Shown here piece after piece: positions 15,812-24,749 of a stretch of DNA of 64,000 bases. Position numbers and translations under genes: made by a program. The notes beneath the pieces are model-generated. The model did no database searches. It saw only the letters and a program-made list of their open reading frames with translations, and was not told the origin of the DNA. The stretch lies in contig JBGSXL010000024.1 of the NCBI GenBank assembly GCA_041751425.1, positions 30,061 to 94,060 on the forward strand, in the 5' to 3' direction. This DNA comes from JAVVEG01 sp041751425. GTDB taxonomy: Bacteria > Pseudomonadota > Gammaproteobacteria > Pseudomonadales > Pseudohongiellaceae. How positions within the stretch are numbered: position 1 is the stretch's first letter; every line of letters starts with the position of its first letter.

Positions 15812-17200
15812 TTAAAGGATGAAGCGGCTGAGGTCTTCATTCTCAACCAAGTCGGCCAATTGTTTGTCTACAAACGCCTTGTCAATAATGATTTCCTTGT
15901 TATCACCAACCGACATATCGGACGCGGAAAAAGAAATCTCTTCCAACAACCTTTCCATGACGGTGTGCAGACGCCGCGCGCCAATATTTTCGGTACGTTC
16001 ATTCACCTGCCAGGCTGTTTCAGCGATGCGTGCGATGCCATCCTGGGTGAACTTGATATGCACACCTTCGGTGCTCAGCAACGCCTGGTATTGTTCTGTC
16101 AGAGAGGCGCTGGGTTCAGAAAGAATGCGCTCGAAGTCCTCGGCAGTCAATGCATGCAACTCAACGCGAATCGGCAGGCGCCCCTGTAGCTCTGGAATCA
16201 GATCCGAAGGTTTCGAAAGATGGAAAGCGCCGGACGCAATAAACAGGATGTGATCAGTTTTTACGCTACCGTATTTTGTTGTGATAGTTGACCCCTCTAT
16301 CAAGGGCAGCAAGTCACGTTGCACACCTTCGCGCGAAACTCCGCTGTTGCCTGTGTCGTGGCGAACAGTCACTTTGTCAATCTCATCTATGAAGACGATA
16401 CCGGTCTGTTCGGTCAGTTCGATAGCCTGTCTGCGCACCTCCTCTTCATTAACGAGTCTGGCGGCTTCTTCTTCCTTTAATAATTTGAATGCAGCCTTCA
16501 CTGTCATGCGACGGCTTTTCTTCTTGCCGGCATTCATATTCGAGAACATGCCTTTGAGCTGGTTGGTCATCTCTTCCAGTCCCGGTGGTGCCATGATCTC
16601 GACAGCTGCAGAAGACTCTGCCAGTTTTATTTCAATCTCTTTGTCATCCAGTTCGCCTTCGCGCAATTTCTTGCGGAATATCTGCCTGGTGGAAGTCTGT
16701 GTGGCCGTCGCGGTATCTGTAGCGCCGTCAATGCTACTCTCAGTTCGGATTGCGTTTCTGCTTTCAGTGCGACTGTCAGTTCGCGCAGGTGGCAACAGCG
16801 CGTCAAGTATGCGCTCTTCCGCGGCATCTTCTGCCATATGCTGAACCTTCCGAATCTGATCTTCGCGCAGCATTTTGACGGCGATATCGATCAAGTCCCT
16901 GATGATGGAATCTACATCGCGACCAACATAGCCTACCTCAGTGAATTTGGTGGCTTCTACCTTAATGAATGGTGCATTGGCAAGCTTGGCCAAACGCCGG
17001 GCTATTTCAGTTTTGCCAACGCCAGTTGGTCCTATCATCAGAATATTCTTGGGAGTAATTTCCTGACGAATGCTTTCATTGAGTTGCATGCGGCGCCATC
17101 TGTTACGCAAGGCGATGGCAACTGCGCGTTTGGCATCCTTCTGACCTACGATGAAGCGGTCGAGTTCGGAGGCAATCTCTCTTGGAGTCATGGTGGACAT
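15812..17200 (-). CDS. hslU: ATP-dependent protease ATPase subunit HslU
   Basis: Hexameric AAA+ unfoldase that feeds substrates to HslV. The 462-residue protein contains MTPREIASELDRFIVGQ at the start, Walker A GPTGVGKTE at ~56-64, the pore loop GYVGRDV (~91-97), the variable I domain (~110-240, here with a Thr/Arg-rich low-complexity stretch), Walker B IVFIDEIDKV (~270) and the conserved C-terminal EDLSRFIL that docks into HslV. It is longer than the 443-residue E. coli protein because of the I-domain insertion. It lies 82 nt after hslV. Confidence 0.98.
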   Translation of the reverse strand: MSTMTPREIASELDRFIVGQKDAKRAVAIALRNRWRRMQLNESIRQEITPKNILMIGPTGVGKTEIARRLAKLANAPFIKVEATKFTEVGYVGRDVDSIIRDLIDIAVKMLREDQIRKVQHMAEDAAEERILDALLPPARTDSRTESRNAIRTESSIDGATDTATATQTSTRQIFRKKLREGELDDKEIEIKLAESSAAVEIMAPPGLEEMTNQLKGMFSNMNAGKKKSRRMTVKAAFKLLKEEEAARLVNEEEVRRQAIELTEQTGIVFIDEIDKVTVRHDTGNSGVSREGVQRDLLPLIEGSTITTKYGSVKTDHILFIASGAFHLSKPSDLIPELQGRLPIRVELHALTAEDFERILSEPSASLTEQYQALLSTEGVHIKFTQDGIARIAETAWQVNERTENIGARRLHTVMERLLEEISFSASDMSVGDNKEIIIDKAFVDKQLADLVENEDLSRFIL

Positions 17201-17282
17201 CTATCAATCCTGCAAGTGTAAAGGGGGCTGTTGCCGAAAGCTGAACTTCGCTGCAGACCTGTTAAAAAATTAGAGTCGTTGA

Positions 17283-17825
17283 TCAGCTGAAATCCAGCTC
17301 TTCAATGATGTGATTGTGATTTGTGTAAACGCAAATGTCTGCGGCAATTCCCAGACTGCTGGCAACAATCTCACGTGCGTCCATTTCCGTATGTCGATAC
17401 AAGGCGCGCGCCGCAGCTTGCGCAAAGGGGCCACCAGAACCGATGGCAACAACACCTTCTTCAGGCTCGATAACATCACCGTTGCCGGTAATGATCAGTG
17501 AGGCATCTTTGTCGGCAACAATCAGCAGCGCTTCCAGCCTGCGCAGTGAGCGTTCAGTCCGCCACAGTTTTGCAAGCTCCACAGCCGCACGGACCAGTTT
17601 GCCCTGATGCTTGTCCAGTTGTTCTTCAAAACGCTCAAACAGCGTAAAAGCATCGGCGGTGCCACCAGCGAAACCTGCCAATACCTGATCCTTATGTAAT
17701 CGTCTTACCTTACGGGCATTGCCTTTGAGTACGGTGTTGCCTTGCGAGACCTGTCCGTCTCCGCCAATGACAACTTTATTGTTGCGTCTGACTGAGACAA
17801 TGGTAGTACCACGAAACTGTTCCAA
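17283..17825 (-). CDS. hslV: ATP-dependent protease proteolytic subunit HslV
   Basis: Threonine protease partner of HslU. The active Thr is exposed at the N-terminus after removal of a short propeptide: here MEQFRG precedes TTIVSVRRN. I choose TTG 17825 as start because AGGAG lies ~8 nt upstream; the upstream in-frame GTG at 17858 would add 11 residues and lacks a site. Other motifs are GGDGQVSQGNTV, GFAGGTADAFTLFERFE and GSGGPFAQAAARAL, all canonical. Length is ~180 residues against 176 in E. coli. It is co-transcribed with hslU. Confidence 0.97.
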   Translation of the reverse strand: MEQFRGTTIVSVRRNNKVVIGGDGQVSQGNTVLKGNARKVRRLHKDQVLAGFAGGTADAFTLFERFEEQLDKHQGKLVRAAVELAKLWRTERSLRRLEALLIVADKDASLIITGNGDVIEPEEGVVAIGSGGPFAQAAARALYRHTEMDAREIVASSLGIAADICVYTNHNHIIEELDFS

Positions 17826-17993
17826 ACTTAGTTCTCCTGCTGGGGACTTGGCACTCACCGGAGATGAGTGCTTTCGGTTGTATTACGAGCAGTATTGCAT
17901 GCTGCATTAACAGGTGTATCGCAATAGGTGGATTTCGATTTCTACTGTATGGGGTGCGAGTTGATTGATTTCAAGCACGAAAGGTTCCGCTTG

Positions 17994-18758
17994 TTACATG
18001 CCACCGAGTGTGATTCGCATGCTGTCTATGTTATTGCTGCGCAGAATGCGTTCTACCTGGCTCAATTGCTCACGGGATGTATAAGGACCTGCCTGCACCA
18101 GGAACAGGGTTTTGCCCAGCAGGGCTTCCTTCTTCACCCGTGCGTCCAGTCCCAGTCCGATCAAGCGATTGCTTTGCACAGTTGCAGCTGGCTCCTGCTG
18201 GAATGCGCCTGCCTGAATCATGTAACTTACGCCGCCAGAGCTGGCACCAGCAATTGCAGGTGAGGTTGATGGTGCCGAAGTGTTGGCTTGAGTGCCAGTA
18301 AGTTCTGCGATTGTTCTGGCCAGATCAGCTGCAGCAGAACTGCCGCTGGTATCAGTAGCCACTGTGTCCACAACATTGGCATTGGTGGCGGGGGTCTGTT
18401 GACGTGGAATTACTGGTGCCGCTACGGGCAGCGTATTCACAATGACTTCGTAGTTGGGTAGTTCCTGATAGAACTCCAGTTGCAATCTAGCAGCTGCGCG
18501 CTCCAGATCTTCATTGAGTCTTTGTTGAGCAAGCGCCTGCTCCTCCTGCTGCGTGGTCGCGTCCAGCGCCATTTGCGCTGTTGACTGTTGACCGGCTGGT
18601 GGCAACACCCCGGACAGATAAACCAGAAAGCTGATGAAAACACCAAGCGCCAGGCCGGTAAACAAACCGGTGAACAACAAGGCCCAATTTGCCGGAGCAG
18701 CCGCAGGTGCGGTTTTTTCCTGAGCGGCGGCTCGTATCTTTGCAAAATCCTGAACCAT
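17994..18758 (-). CDS. ftsN: SPOR-domain cell-division protein, FtsN-like
   Basis: Bitopic inner-membrane protein with a short cytoplasmic N-terminus (1-24), one membrane helix (~25-48), a long Gln/Ala/Thr-rich periplasmic linker, and a C-terminal SPOR domain (~178-254). The SPOR domain contains YMIQAGAFQQEPAA and KTLFLVQAGPYTSREQ and binds denuded peptidoglycan at the septum. Layout and position next to hslV match FtsN of enterics and pseudomonads. The signature linking FtsN to FtsA is not obvious, so the call is FtsN-like. Neighbours are hslV downstream and priA upstream; argS, often found in this interval, is absent. Confidence 0.8.
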   Translation of the reverse strand: MVQDFAKIRAAAQEKTAPAAAPANWALLFTGLFTGLALGVFISFLVYLSGVLPPAGQQSTAQMALDATTQQEEQALAQQRLNEDLERAAARLQLEFYQELPNYEVIVNTLPVAAPVIPRQQTPATNANVVDTVATDTSGSSAAADLARTIAELTGTQANTSAPSTSPAIAGASSGGVSYMIQAGAFQQEPAATVQSNRLIGLGLDARVKKEALLGKTLFLVQAGPYTSREQLSQVERILRSNNIDSMRITLGGM

Positions 18759-18871
18759 TGAGACTCCGTGTTCGTTGCTGCAACCGAACTGCAGATTTGC
18801 CCGCTATTATCGTGATGAAGCAGCGCGCTTGCAACAAGGGAACTTGCTGCCGCTGCAATCAACTCACGTGA

Positions 18872-20989
18872 TCAGGTCATATCCTGAGGATCTACGTCAA
18901 TCGACCAGCGCACCAGCCTGGACTCTTTCAAACCTTCCAGCTCCGGGCAGAGTTTGCCGAGCAGGAACTGCAGAGTCGCGCGATTTTGCGCTTGCAGCAA
19001 AAGTTGGGATCGGTATTTGCCGGCGCGCTTCTCCATTGGAGCCGGCAGAGGGCCGAGCAGAGAAATCTGTTCGCTGTTTTTCTGATTCATTTGGTACTGC
19101 TGAATCAGACCACTGGCAAGACGCCGGGCCTTGTTCAGGAAGCGTTCTGGGTTCTGGGTGTTGCCCGCATCGGCTCGCAACAGGGCGAGGTAAGAAAAGG
19201 GTGGCATGCCCGCCGCCATGCGTTCCTGCAATAACTCCTGCGCGAAGATTTTGTAGCCTTGTTTGATCAGGGTTTGCAGAGTGGCATGACTGCTGTGCCG
19301 AGTTTGAATCACAACTTCTCCAGGCGCTTCCGCACGACCCGCACGCCCGGCCACTTGCACAAGCAATTGCGCCATATGTTCCTGGCCACGAAAATCTGCG
19401 CTGAACAAGCCGCCATCGGCATCCAGAACAACCACCAGAGTGACATTAGGGAAATGATGTCCTTTGGCAAGCATCTGCGTGCCGGTCAAAATACAGGGCT
19501 CGCCACTATGAACCTCGGCAAGGATATTATTCAGGTCGTCTTTGCGGCGAGTGGAGTCGCGATCAACGCGGATGATTCGCGTATCTGGAAATAAACGCGC
19601 AAGCAGCGCTTCACTGCGTTCAGTGCCCATACCCAGAGCTTGCAATTGCTTCGATTTGCACTGCGGGCAATAAGCTGGAGTAGGAATCCGCGTTTCGCAA
19701 TGATGGCAACGCAGATGGGGAGGCGAGCGATGCAGGGTAAACCGCGCGTCGCAACGTTTGCACTCTGCCAGCCAGCCGCAATCGATACATTGCACGGTTG
19801 GCGAAAAGCCGCGTCGATTGATAAACACCAACACCTGATTGGACTTGGCCAGATGGGCGGCAATCATGTCGAGTACCGGTTCCGAGAAACCATCCTGCAG
19901 CGCCATGCCATTGGTGTCCATTAACTGATATACCGGTGTACTGGCAGAGCCGGCTCTGGCGCTCAAGGGGAGGTGTTGATATCGGCCATTGATGGCGTTA
20001 TGCACGCTTTCCAAACTGGGTGTTGCAGAGCCAAGCACCACAGGAATGTCTTCGCTCTTGGCGCGCATGATGCCCAAATCGCGGGCAGAGTAGCGGAAAC
20101 CTTCCTGTTGCTTAAAGGAACTGTCGTGCTCCTCGTCGATGATCAGAATGCCGGGTCGTGCCATGGGGGTGAATACTGCAGAGCGGGTGCCAATCACCAC
20201 TCCGGCTTCACCCTTGGCAGCCTGCAACCAGGCGTTGAGACGCTCGCGCGGAGTCAATGCCGAATGCAGTACCACGACCATACAATCGAAACGTTGTCGG
20301 AAGCGACTGATCGTTTGCGGCGTCAGGCTGATCTCGGGTACCAGCACCAGAGCCTGATTCCCAGACGCCAAAACAGCAGCAATGGCTTGCAGATATACTT
20401 CGGTTTTACCACTGCCTGTAATGCCGTCCAGTAAGAAGCACTGATAGGTATTCAGCGCACTGAGAATTTTATCGCACGCAGACATCTGTTCCGCATTCAA
20501 TTGCAGCGCAAAGTCTTTTAGGCTTTCGCTCTCGCTAACCAGCTCGCTATCCGATTTTTTTTTGGACTTGCGGAGTTTTATGGACGCCTCTTTACCTTGT
20601 CGCAACAAGGCAGGCAGCAGGGTACTGAAAACGTCACCAACCGGGTGTTGATAATAAGTAGCAGCCCAGGCAAACAACTCCATTAAATGCGCGGGTAAAA
20701 GGGGTTCTTCATCGATGATGGCCACAGCGGCCTTCATTTTGTCGCTGGCGACATCAGTCTGCGCAACAACTTCCAAAAGTATACCAACCAATTCTCGACT
20801 ACCGAAGGGCACCAAAACGCGCACACCCGGCACTAAGGATTCCGCTGCGCCATAACTTGCCGGGGGTAGATAATCGAAACTGCGTCGTAGCGGCGATGGC
20901 ACGGCAACTCTTAACACAACGTCCAACTCATCGCCTGATACAACGTTTGCTACGCCATCGTTGGGAAGTTTACTGTCACTTGCAGGCAT
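18872..20989 (-). CDS. priA: Primosomal replication restart helicase PriA
   Basis: 3'-5' superfamily 2 helicase that reloads the replisome at stalled forks. The ~705-residue protein has the N-terminal 3'-DNA-binding domain (~30-130), Walker A GITGSGKTEVY (~200), the DEAH-variant DEEHDSSFKQQ, and two zinc clusters with eight Cys in CIDCGWLAECKRC and CHHCETRI...CPQCKSK, between helicase motifs III and IV. ATG 20989 is preferred over an in-frame TTG at 21019 (10 residues longer). The gene ends 113 nt before the FtsN-like gene and is divergent from the chorismate mutase gene. Confidence 0.97.
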   Translation of the reverse strand: MPASDSKLPNDGVANVVSGDELDVVLRVAVPSPLRRSFDYLPPASYGAAESLVPGVRVLVPFGSRELVGILLEVVAQTDVASDKMKAAVAIIDEEPLLPAHLMELFAWAATYYQHPVGDVFSTLLPALLRQGKEASIKLRKSKKKSDSELVSESESLKDFALQLNAEQMSACDKILSALNTYQCFLLDGITGSGKTEVYLQAIAAVLASGNQALVLVPEISLTPQTISRFRQRFDCMVVVLHSALTPRERLNAWLQAAKGEAGVVIGTRSAVFTPMARPGILIIDEEHDSSFKQQEGFRYSARDLGIMRAKSEDIPVVLGSATPSLESVHNAINGRYQHLPLSARAGSASTPVYQLMDTNGMALQDGFSEPVLDMIAAHLAKSNQVLVFINRRGFSPTVQCIDCGWLAECKRCDARFTLHRSPPHLRCHHCETRIPTPAYCPQCKSKQLQALGMGTERSEALLARLFPDTRIIRVDRDSTRRKDDLNNILAEVHSGEPCILTGTQMLAKGHHFPNVTLVVVLDADGGLFSADFRGQEHMAQLLVQVAGRAGRAEAPGEVVIQTRHSSHATLQTLIKQGYKIFAQELLQERMAAGMPPFSYLALLRADAGNTQNPERFLNKARRLASGLIQQYQMNQKNSEQISLLGPLPAPMEKRAGKYRSQLLLQAQNRATLQFLLGKLCPELEGLKESRLVRWSIDVDPQDMT

Positions 20990-21100
20990 GCTTTGTTTCC
21001 GCAGTGGGTTATGAGACAAGCCCGCTGCTCTGTCAGTTGCTGTATGGATTAGTTTATACTGCCGCGCAATGCCTGTCCCAGATAAAAGGTTGCCAAGCCC

Positions 21101-21394
21101 ATGAGTGCCGATTCCATTCCAGCAGAACTATTGCTATTACGCCAACAGATAGATCGCCTGGATCACTCATTAGTGCTGCTATTGGCTGATCGTTTTGTGT
21201 TGACGCAAAAAGTGGGACATTTAAAAGCTGAACATAATTTGCAGGCCGTGGATCCTCAGCGCGAGGAATGCAAACTCCGCGAAATCAGGCTGCTGTGCGA
21301 GCAACATAAGGTAAACCCCGAGCTGGTTGCAGATATTCTTGCGCAGATAATGCGCGAAGTGGTGCGGAACCATAAGCTGATCAGCCAGAAATAG
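21101..21394 (+). CDS. Chorismate mutase, AroQ (type II) monofunctional
   Basis: A 97-residue all-helical chorismate mutase that would convert chorismate to prephenate for Phe and Tyr. The family pattern is visible: LRQQIDRLDHSLVLLLADRFVLTQKVGHLKA (~13-43) with the active-site Arg/Lys, DPQREECKLREIR (~51-63) with the catalytic Arg-Glu, and a C-terminal helix with REVVRNHKL. Most gammaproteobacteria use the fused PheA, so a stand-alone copy resembles the alphaproteobacterial form. It starts near the priA divergent region and precedes rpmE by 85 nt. Confidence 0.85.
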   Translation: MSADSIPAELLLLRQQIDRLDHSLVLLLADRFVLTQKVGHLKAEHNLQAVDPQREECKLREIRLLCEQHKVNPELVADILAQIMREVVRNHKLISQK

Positions 21395-21410
21395 CAGCGT
21401 CACGAAGCGC

Positions 21411-21438
21411 TTGCGTCCGGCTGATACTCTGTTAGAAT
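21411..21438 (+). promoter_or_regulatory. Sigma-70 promoter of rpmE
   Basis: TTGCGT at 21411-21416 and TAGAAT at 21433-21438 are separated by 16 bp. The -10 has five of six consensus bases. The start would be near 21445, giving a ~35-nt leader to the rpmE ATG at 21480. It lies in the gap after the chorismate mutase stop. Confidence 0.5.
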
Positions 21439-21479
21439 GCACACCCCGTTTGGCAGTCAGATTTGGCTCAGAGGTCAGC

Positions 21480-21692
21480 ATGAAACCCGAAATTCACCCA
21501 AAATACGAGCCTATCAAGGCAACCTGCAGCTGTGGCAATGTATTCAGTACACGCTCCACTATTTGCAAGGACATCCTGGTAGACGTATGTTCAGAGTGTC
21601 ACCCGTTCTACACTGGCAAGCAGAAGATTCTTGACAGTGCTGGTCGAGTAGATCGCTTCAACAAGCGTTTTGGCAGCCGTTCACTGAAGTAG
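21480..21692 (+). CDS. rpmE: 50S ribosomal protein L31 (zinc-binding type)
   Basis: A 70-residue protein starting MKPEIHPKYEPIKATCSCGN. Four cysteines, in CSC at 16-18 and CSEC at ~37-40, form the zinc site of the C+ paralogue, so no zinc-independent replacement is needed here. GAGG lies 5 nt before the ATG. The upstream in-frame extension has no site. priA next to rpmE is a common arrangement. In zinc-limited bacteria a C- paralogue (ykgM) often replaces it; none is in this window. Confidence 0.97.
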   Translation: MKPEIHPKYEPIKATCSCGNVFSTRSTICKDILVDVCSECHPFYTGKQKILDSAGRVDRFNKRFGSRSLK

Positions 21693-21699
21693 CACTTCA

Positions 21700-21755
21700 C
21701 TGCAGTTGTAGTTTACTGAAGTTGTAGTTAACTGAAGTTGTAGTTAACTGAAGTA
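21700..21755 (+). repeat. 16-bp tandem repeat (3.5 units) after rpmE
   Basis: Three units of 16 bp run 21700-21747 (CTGCAGTTGTAGTTTA, then CTGAAGTTGTAGTTAA twice), followed by a partial CTGAAGTA. The last two full units are identical. It begins 8 bp after the rpmE stop codon and lies before a hairpin region. Function unknown; slippage during replication would explain it. Confidence 0.85.
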
Positions 21756-21804
21756 CAGACAGGATACTGTCTGAAACAGGCAACTCCTCAGGAATAGCAG
21801 ACAC

Positions 21805-21866
21805 CCCGGAAAGCACGCACCATCAGCGAGGTTTAAACTTGCAGATGGTGCTTTAGTGTTTCCGGG
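21805..21866 (+). terminator. Hairpin region downstream of rpmE, possible terminator
   Basis: An inverted repeat pairs CCCGGAAA-CAC-GCACCATC with GATGGTGC-TTTA-GTGTTTCCGGG (one 4-nt bulge), closing on a ~20-nt loop. A weak T run (ATTT) follows. A second short hairpin with CAGTC / GACTG lies at ~21885. The first stem could end rpmE transcripts or be a small RNA structure; the short T-run makes a classical terminator uncertain. Confidence 0.45.
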
Positions 21867-21943
21867 ATTTGGGAAGGTGCCAGTCTGAGAGACTGATTCG
21901 TACCTGAAACAAACAGGCTGTAAAGTCAGATCAGCAAGAAGTG

Positions 21944-24322
21944 CTAGAAAAGAATCTCTGTAGACAATGTTTCATTACTATCTCTACTGACGGGTCGATT
22001 CGGCAATACCGCTTGCGATGGTGCATTCTCCACCAGAAATATTTCAAACATGGTGTTCGCCTGACCTGGTCTGGCGCTCTGTCCTGTGCTGCGGTCTATC
22101 AAGCGGTCAACCACACCATCAGGGCGCGGCATACTGCTTTCCGGCGTACCTTCTAAGGCATGTTTCATATAGTCAATCCAGATGGGCACGGCAACCGTTG
22201 CTCCCTGCTCGGATTCTCCCAACGGTTCAGGCTGGTCAAAGCCAATGAAGACACTGGTTGAAATATCGCGATTGAACCCAGTAAACCAGAGCTCCTGAGG
22301 CCCGTTAGTGGTGCCGGTTTTACCCTTGAGATCGGAGCGCGGCAATTCCCTGCTGATGCGACGACCACTGCCCTCCTCGATAACAGAGCGCAGCATCGAA
22401 TTCAAAACGAAGGCAACCCGGCTATCAATTATCTGCGGTGCTGGCACTATCGCTTCAGTCAAGAATGGATCATCCAAACCATTTTCGTTGCAATCTGGGC
22501 ATACAGTCGGTTGCTTGGCTTCAAAAATGACACCATCCATAGTTTCAATTTTCTTGATGAACGTTGGCTCTACCTTGTAGCCGCCATTGGCGATTGCTGC
22601 GTAGGCGATTGCCATTTCCATGGGTTGCACATCTTGACTGCCCAGTGCAACGGTCAGATCATTGCGCGGGAAGTTCTGCGTCTGGAAGCCGAATTTCGCA
22701 GCAAAGGGCAGCACTACCGAAGAACCGAGCTGATCATACAGTCGCACCGCAGGGACATTACGTGAATCCTTGATGGCATGGCGCAACGTAATCGGTCCGA
22801 GGAAATTATTCTCAAAGTTTCGCGGCCTGTAGTCTGAACGGGTAAACGGTGCATCGTTGATCATCGTGGCCGCCGTGTAACCACTTTCCAGTGCCGCGCC
22901 ATACAGAAATGCTTTGAAACCCGAGCCGGGGGGGCGTGGTGAATAAACCCGGTTCACCTGACTGTGGTTGAAGTCGTATCCGCCTACCAGGGCCAGAATA
23001 TCGCCGTTATCTGGTGAAACGGACACGATGGCACCCTGCAACTCTGGGATCTGGCCCAGAACCCAGCTGTTTTCAATGTTCAGTTTGACGCGAACCAGGT
23101 CGCCGGGTTCCGCGATATCGCTGGCGACCGTGGGTGGTGGCCAGGCGTTGTCGCGGCTGATAAACGGCCTTGCCCAACTGAGTCCCGCCCAGCTGATTTC
23201 CTGCAGACTGCCATCTCTCATGAGTACGGTCAGGCTACGCTCACCCACTGTGGTAACGATGGCTGGATGCTGATTGCCAACCACGAAAACGCCTTGCAAC
23301 TGTTCGCGCCAGTATTCCAGGGGATTCTCGCCGCGTGCAGGCAGTTTAAGCTCCGGTCCGCGATAGCCATGTCGTTTGTCGTAATACTCTTCAAGGCCAT
23401 TGAGTAACGCGGCATTAGCGGCAACCTGTTTGTCGCTTTGGATACTGGTGGTGACTTCAAAGCCGCCCCGATATACATCTTCACCATAAGTGGCATAGAG
23501 ATTCTGACGCACCATTTCGGCTACATATGGGGCATTGACCTGGATGCGTCGGTTATAGCGTCGCGCTTCGTCTCTGGAATTAATTGCCTCCTCATACTGG
23601 GTGCGGTCTATGCGGCGCTGATCTAACATTTTCTCCAGCACCACATTGCGGCGTAGCTCGGCGCGTGGCGGATCGTACACTGGGTTGCACACGGAAGGGC
23701 AAGGCAGCAAAGAGACCATCATGGCAAATTCGGGGATGCCAAGTTCGCTGACAGGTTTACCATAATAAGACAGCGCCGCCGCATTGATGCCATCAGCACC
23801 TTGCCCGAAATAAATCAGATTCAGATATAGCGTCAAGATTTCCTCTTTGCTCAACTCTTGCTGAATTCGCAGAGCAAATGGAATTTCCTTCAGTTTGCGC
23901 TCATAAACATTGTCATCGTCAAAAGAGATATTGTTAGCCAGTTGCATCGTAATGGTGCTACCACCACCCAGATTGATGCCGCGAACAAATCCATAGAAGC
24001 CGCGCATCAACCCGCGAATATCAACTCCGGGGTGCGAATAGAAGCGCGGGTCCTCGCTGGCCAGCACTGCTTCAATCATCATGGGGGGAATTTCATCGTA
24101 ACGAATGGGGTCGCGGCGAATGCCAATCTCGTCAATCAACCTGTTGTCTGCTGTCAGGATACGTAAAGGGGTCTCCAGTTGCACATGGCGATAGGTTTCT
24201 GCTGAAGGCAACTGCGGAGAAAGATACAGATAGGCCGCAGATGCCACCATGACGGCGCCGCTGAAGCAGAATAAACCACACCAGAACAGGACTTTAAACG
24301 TTTTCTTGGTTGCTTGGTTCAT
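21944..24322 (-). CDS. mrcA: Bifunctional penicillin-binding protein 1A
   Basis: Glycosyltransferase and transpeptidase for peptidoglycan at the inner membrane. The 792-residue protein has an N-terminal membrane segment (~9-32), the GT51 domain with catalytic Glu90 (EDPRFYSHPG), GGGSTITMQLA and Glu146 (KLKE), the PBP1A OB insertion (~330-420), and a transpeptidase domain with Ser467-GFK, SRN (520-522) and KTG (668-670). An insertion with CPDCNENGLDD (608-618), a Cys pair plus a Ca-loop-like Asp/Asn run, precedes KTG. It is divergent from the pil operon, the usual context of this gene. Confidence 0.96.
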   Translation of the reverse strand: MNQATKKTFKVLFWCGLFCFSGAVMVASAAYLYLSPQLPSAETYRHVQLETPLRILTADNRLIDEIGIRRDPIRYDEIPPMMIEAVLASEDPRFYSHPGVDIRGLMRGFYGFVRGINLGGGSTITMQLANNISFDDDNVYERKLKEIPFALRIQQELSKEEILTLYLNLIYFGQGADGINAAALSYYGKPVSELGIPEFAMMVSLLPCPSVCNPVYDPPRAELRRNVVLEKMLDQRRIDRTQYEEAINSRDEARRYNRRIQVNAPYVAEMVRQNLYATYGEDVYRGGFEVTTSIQSDKQVAANAALLNGLEEYYDKRHGYRGPELKLPARGENPLEYWREQLQGVFVVGNQHPAIVTTVGERSLTVLMRDGSLQEISWAGLSWARPFISRDNAWPPPTVASDIAEPGDLVRVKLNIENSWVLGQIPELQGAIVSVSPDNGDILALVGGYDFNHSQVNRVYSPRPPGSGFKAFLYGAALESGYTAATMINDAPFTRSDYRPRNFENNFLGPITLRHAIKDSRNVPAVRLYDQLGSSVVLPFAAKFGFQTQNFPRNDLTVALGSQDVQPMEMAIAYAAIANGGYKVEPTFIKKIETMDGVIFEAKQPTVCPDCNENGLDDPFLTEAIVPAPQIIDSRVAFVLNSMLRSVIEEGSGRRISRELPRSDLKGKTGTTNGPQELWFTGFNRDISTSVFIGFDQPEPLGESEQGATVAVPIWIDYMKHALEGTPESSMPRPDGVVDRLIDRSTGQSARPGQANTMFEIFLVENAPSQAVLPNRPVSRDSNETLSTEILF

Positions 24323-24749
24323 ATTACCGCCTGCGATTAAAACCTGGCCATCGCCTTAGTGTTCTACTCTTATTGAACAGGCGTGCATTATATACCGGAT
24401 TCTTAAGGATATTCGTGCGTACAAGCACAAATCGCAGTCTTGCCACCTTTCGAACAGAAGTATTCAACAAAACGTGACGTGATTCATGGACATACGCGTC
24501 GCAGTACTTCATGATGCAACATAAAGTTATTTATTGAAAAGGTCATTTAATTGATTGAAACTTATGAGAAACTTTGGTTTGATATAGCATCTTCGCCAGA
24601 ATAGGGTCAGTTTCTGCGTTGACGTCTATACTGCAATTGCGATGGGGAACTTGTTTGTTAAGCGATTTCTGAAGACGGATTAGTGCAGTTTTTTGGTGGG
24701 TAGGCAAGGCGCTGCAACTATTGATATTGGGCATTCTGAGAATCTGACT
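24323..24749. other. Intergenic region between mrcA and pilM
   Basis: 427 bp with no gene I can support. It must hold the divergent promoters of mrcA and the pilMNOPQ operon. The only element I can point to is TATAAT on the minus strand inside ATTATATACC (~24388-24397), ~70 nt before the mrcA start, but no acceptable -35 lies 16-18 bp away. Open frames here are short, low-quality and end quickly. No terminator-like hairpin is evident. Confidence 0.5.

Noticed and set aside
17826..18871. Missing argS between priA and the FtsN-like gene as evidence of deletion
   Set aside because: argS lies there in pseudomonads but not in enterics; its absence from this interval is normal variation.
22092..22184. 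Possible loss of PBP1A activity because motif II reads STITMQ rather than STITQQ
   Set aside because: Met at this place is common in GT51 enzymes such as PBP1C; both catalytic Glu residues and all transpeptidase motifs are intact.
24388..24397. TATAAT as a full mrcA promoter
   Set aside because: No acceptable -35 at 16-18 bp and no extended -10, so it is only noted in the intergenic entry.
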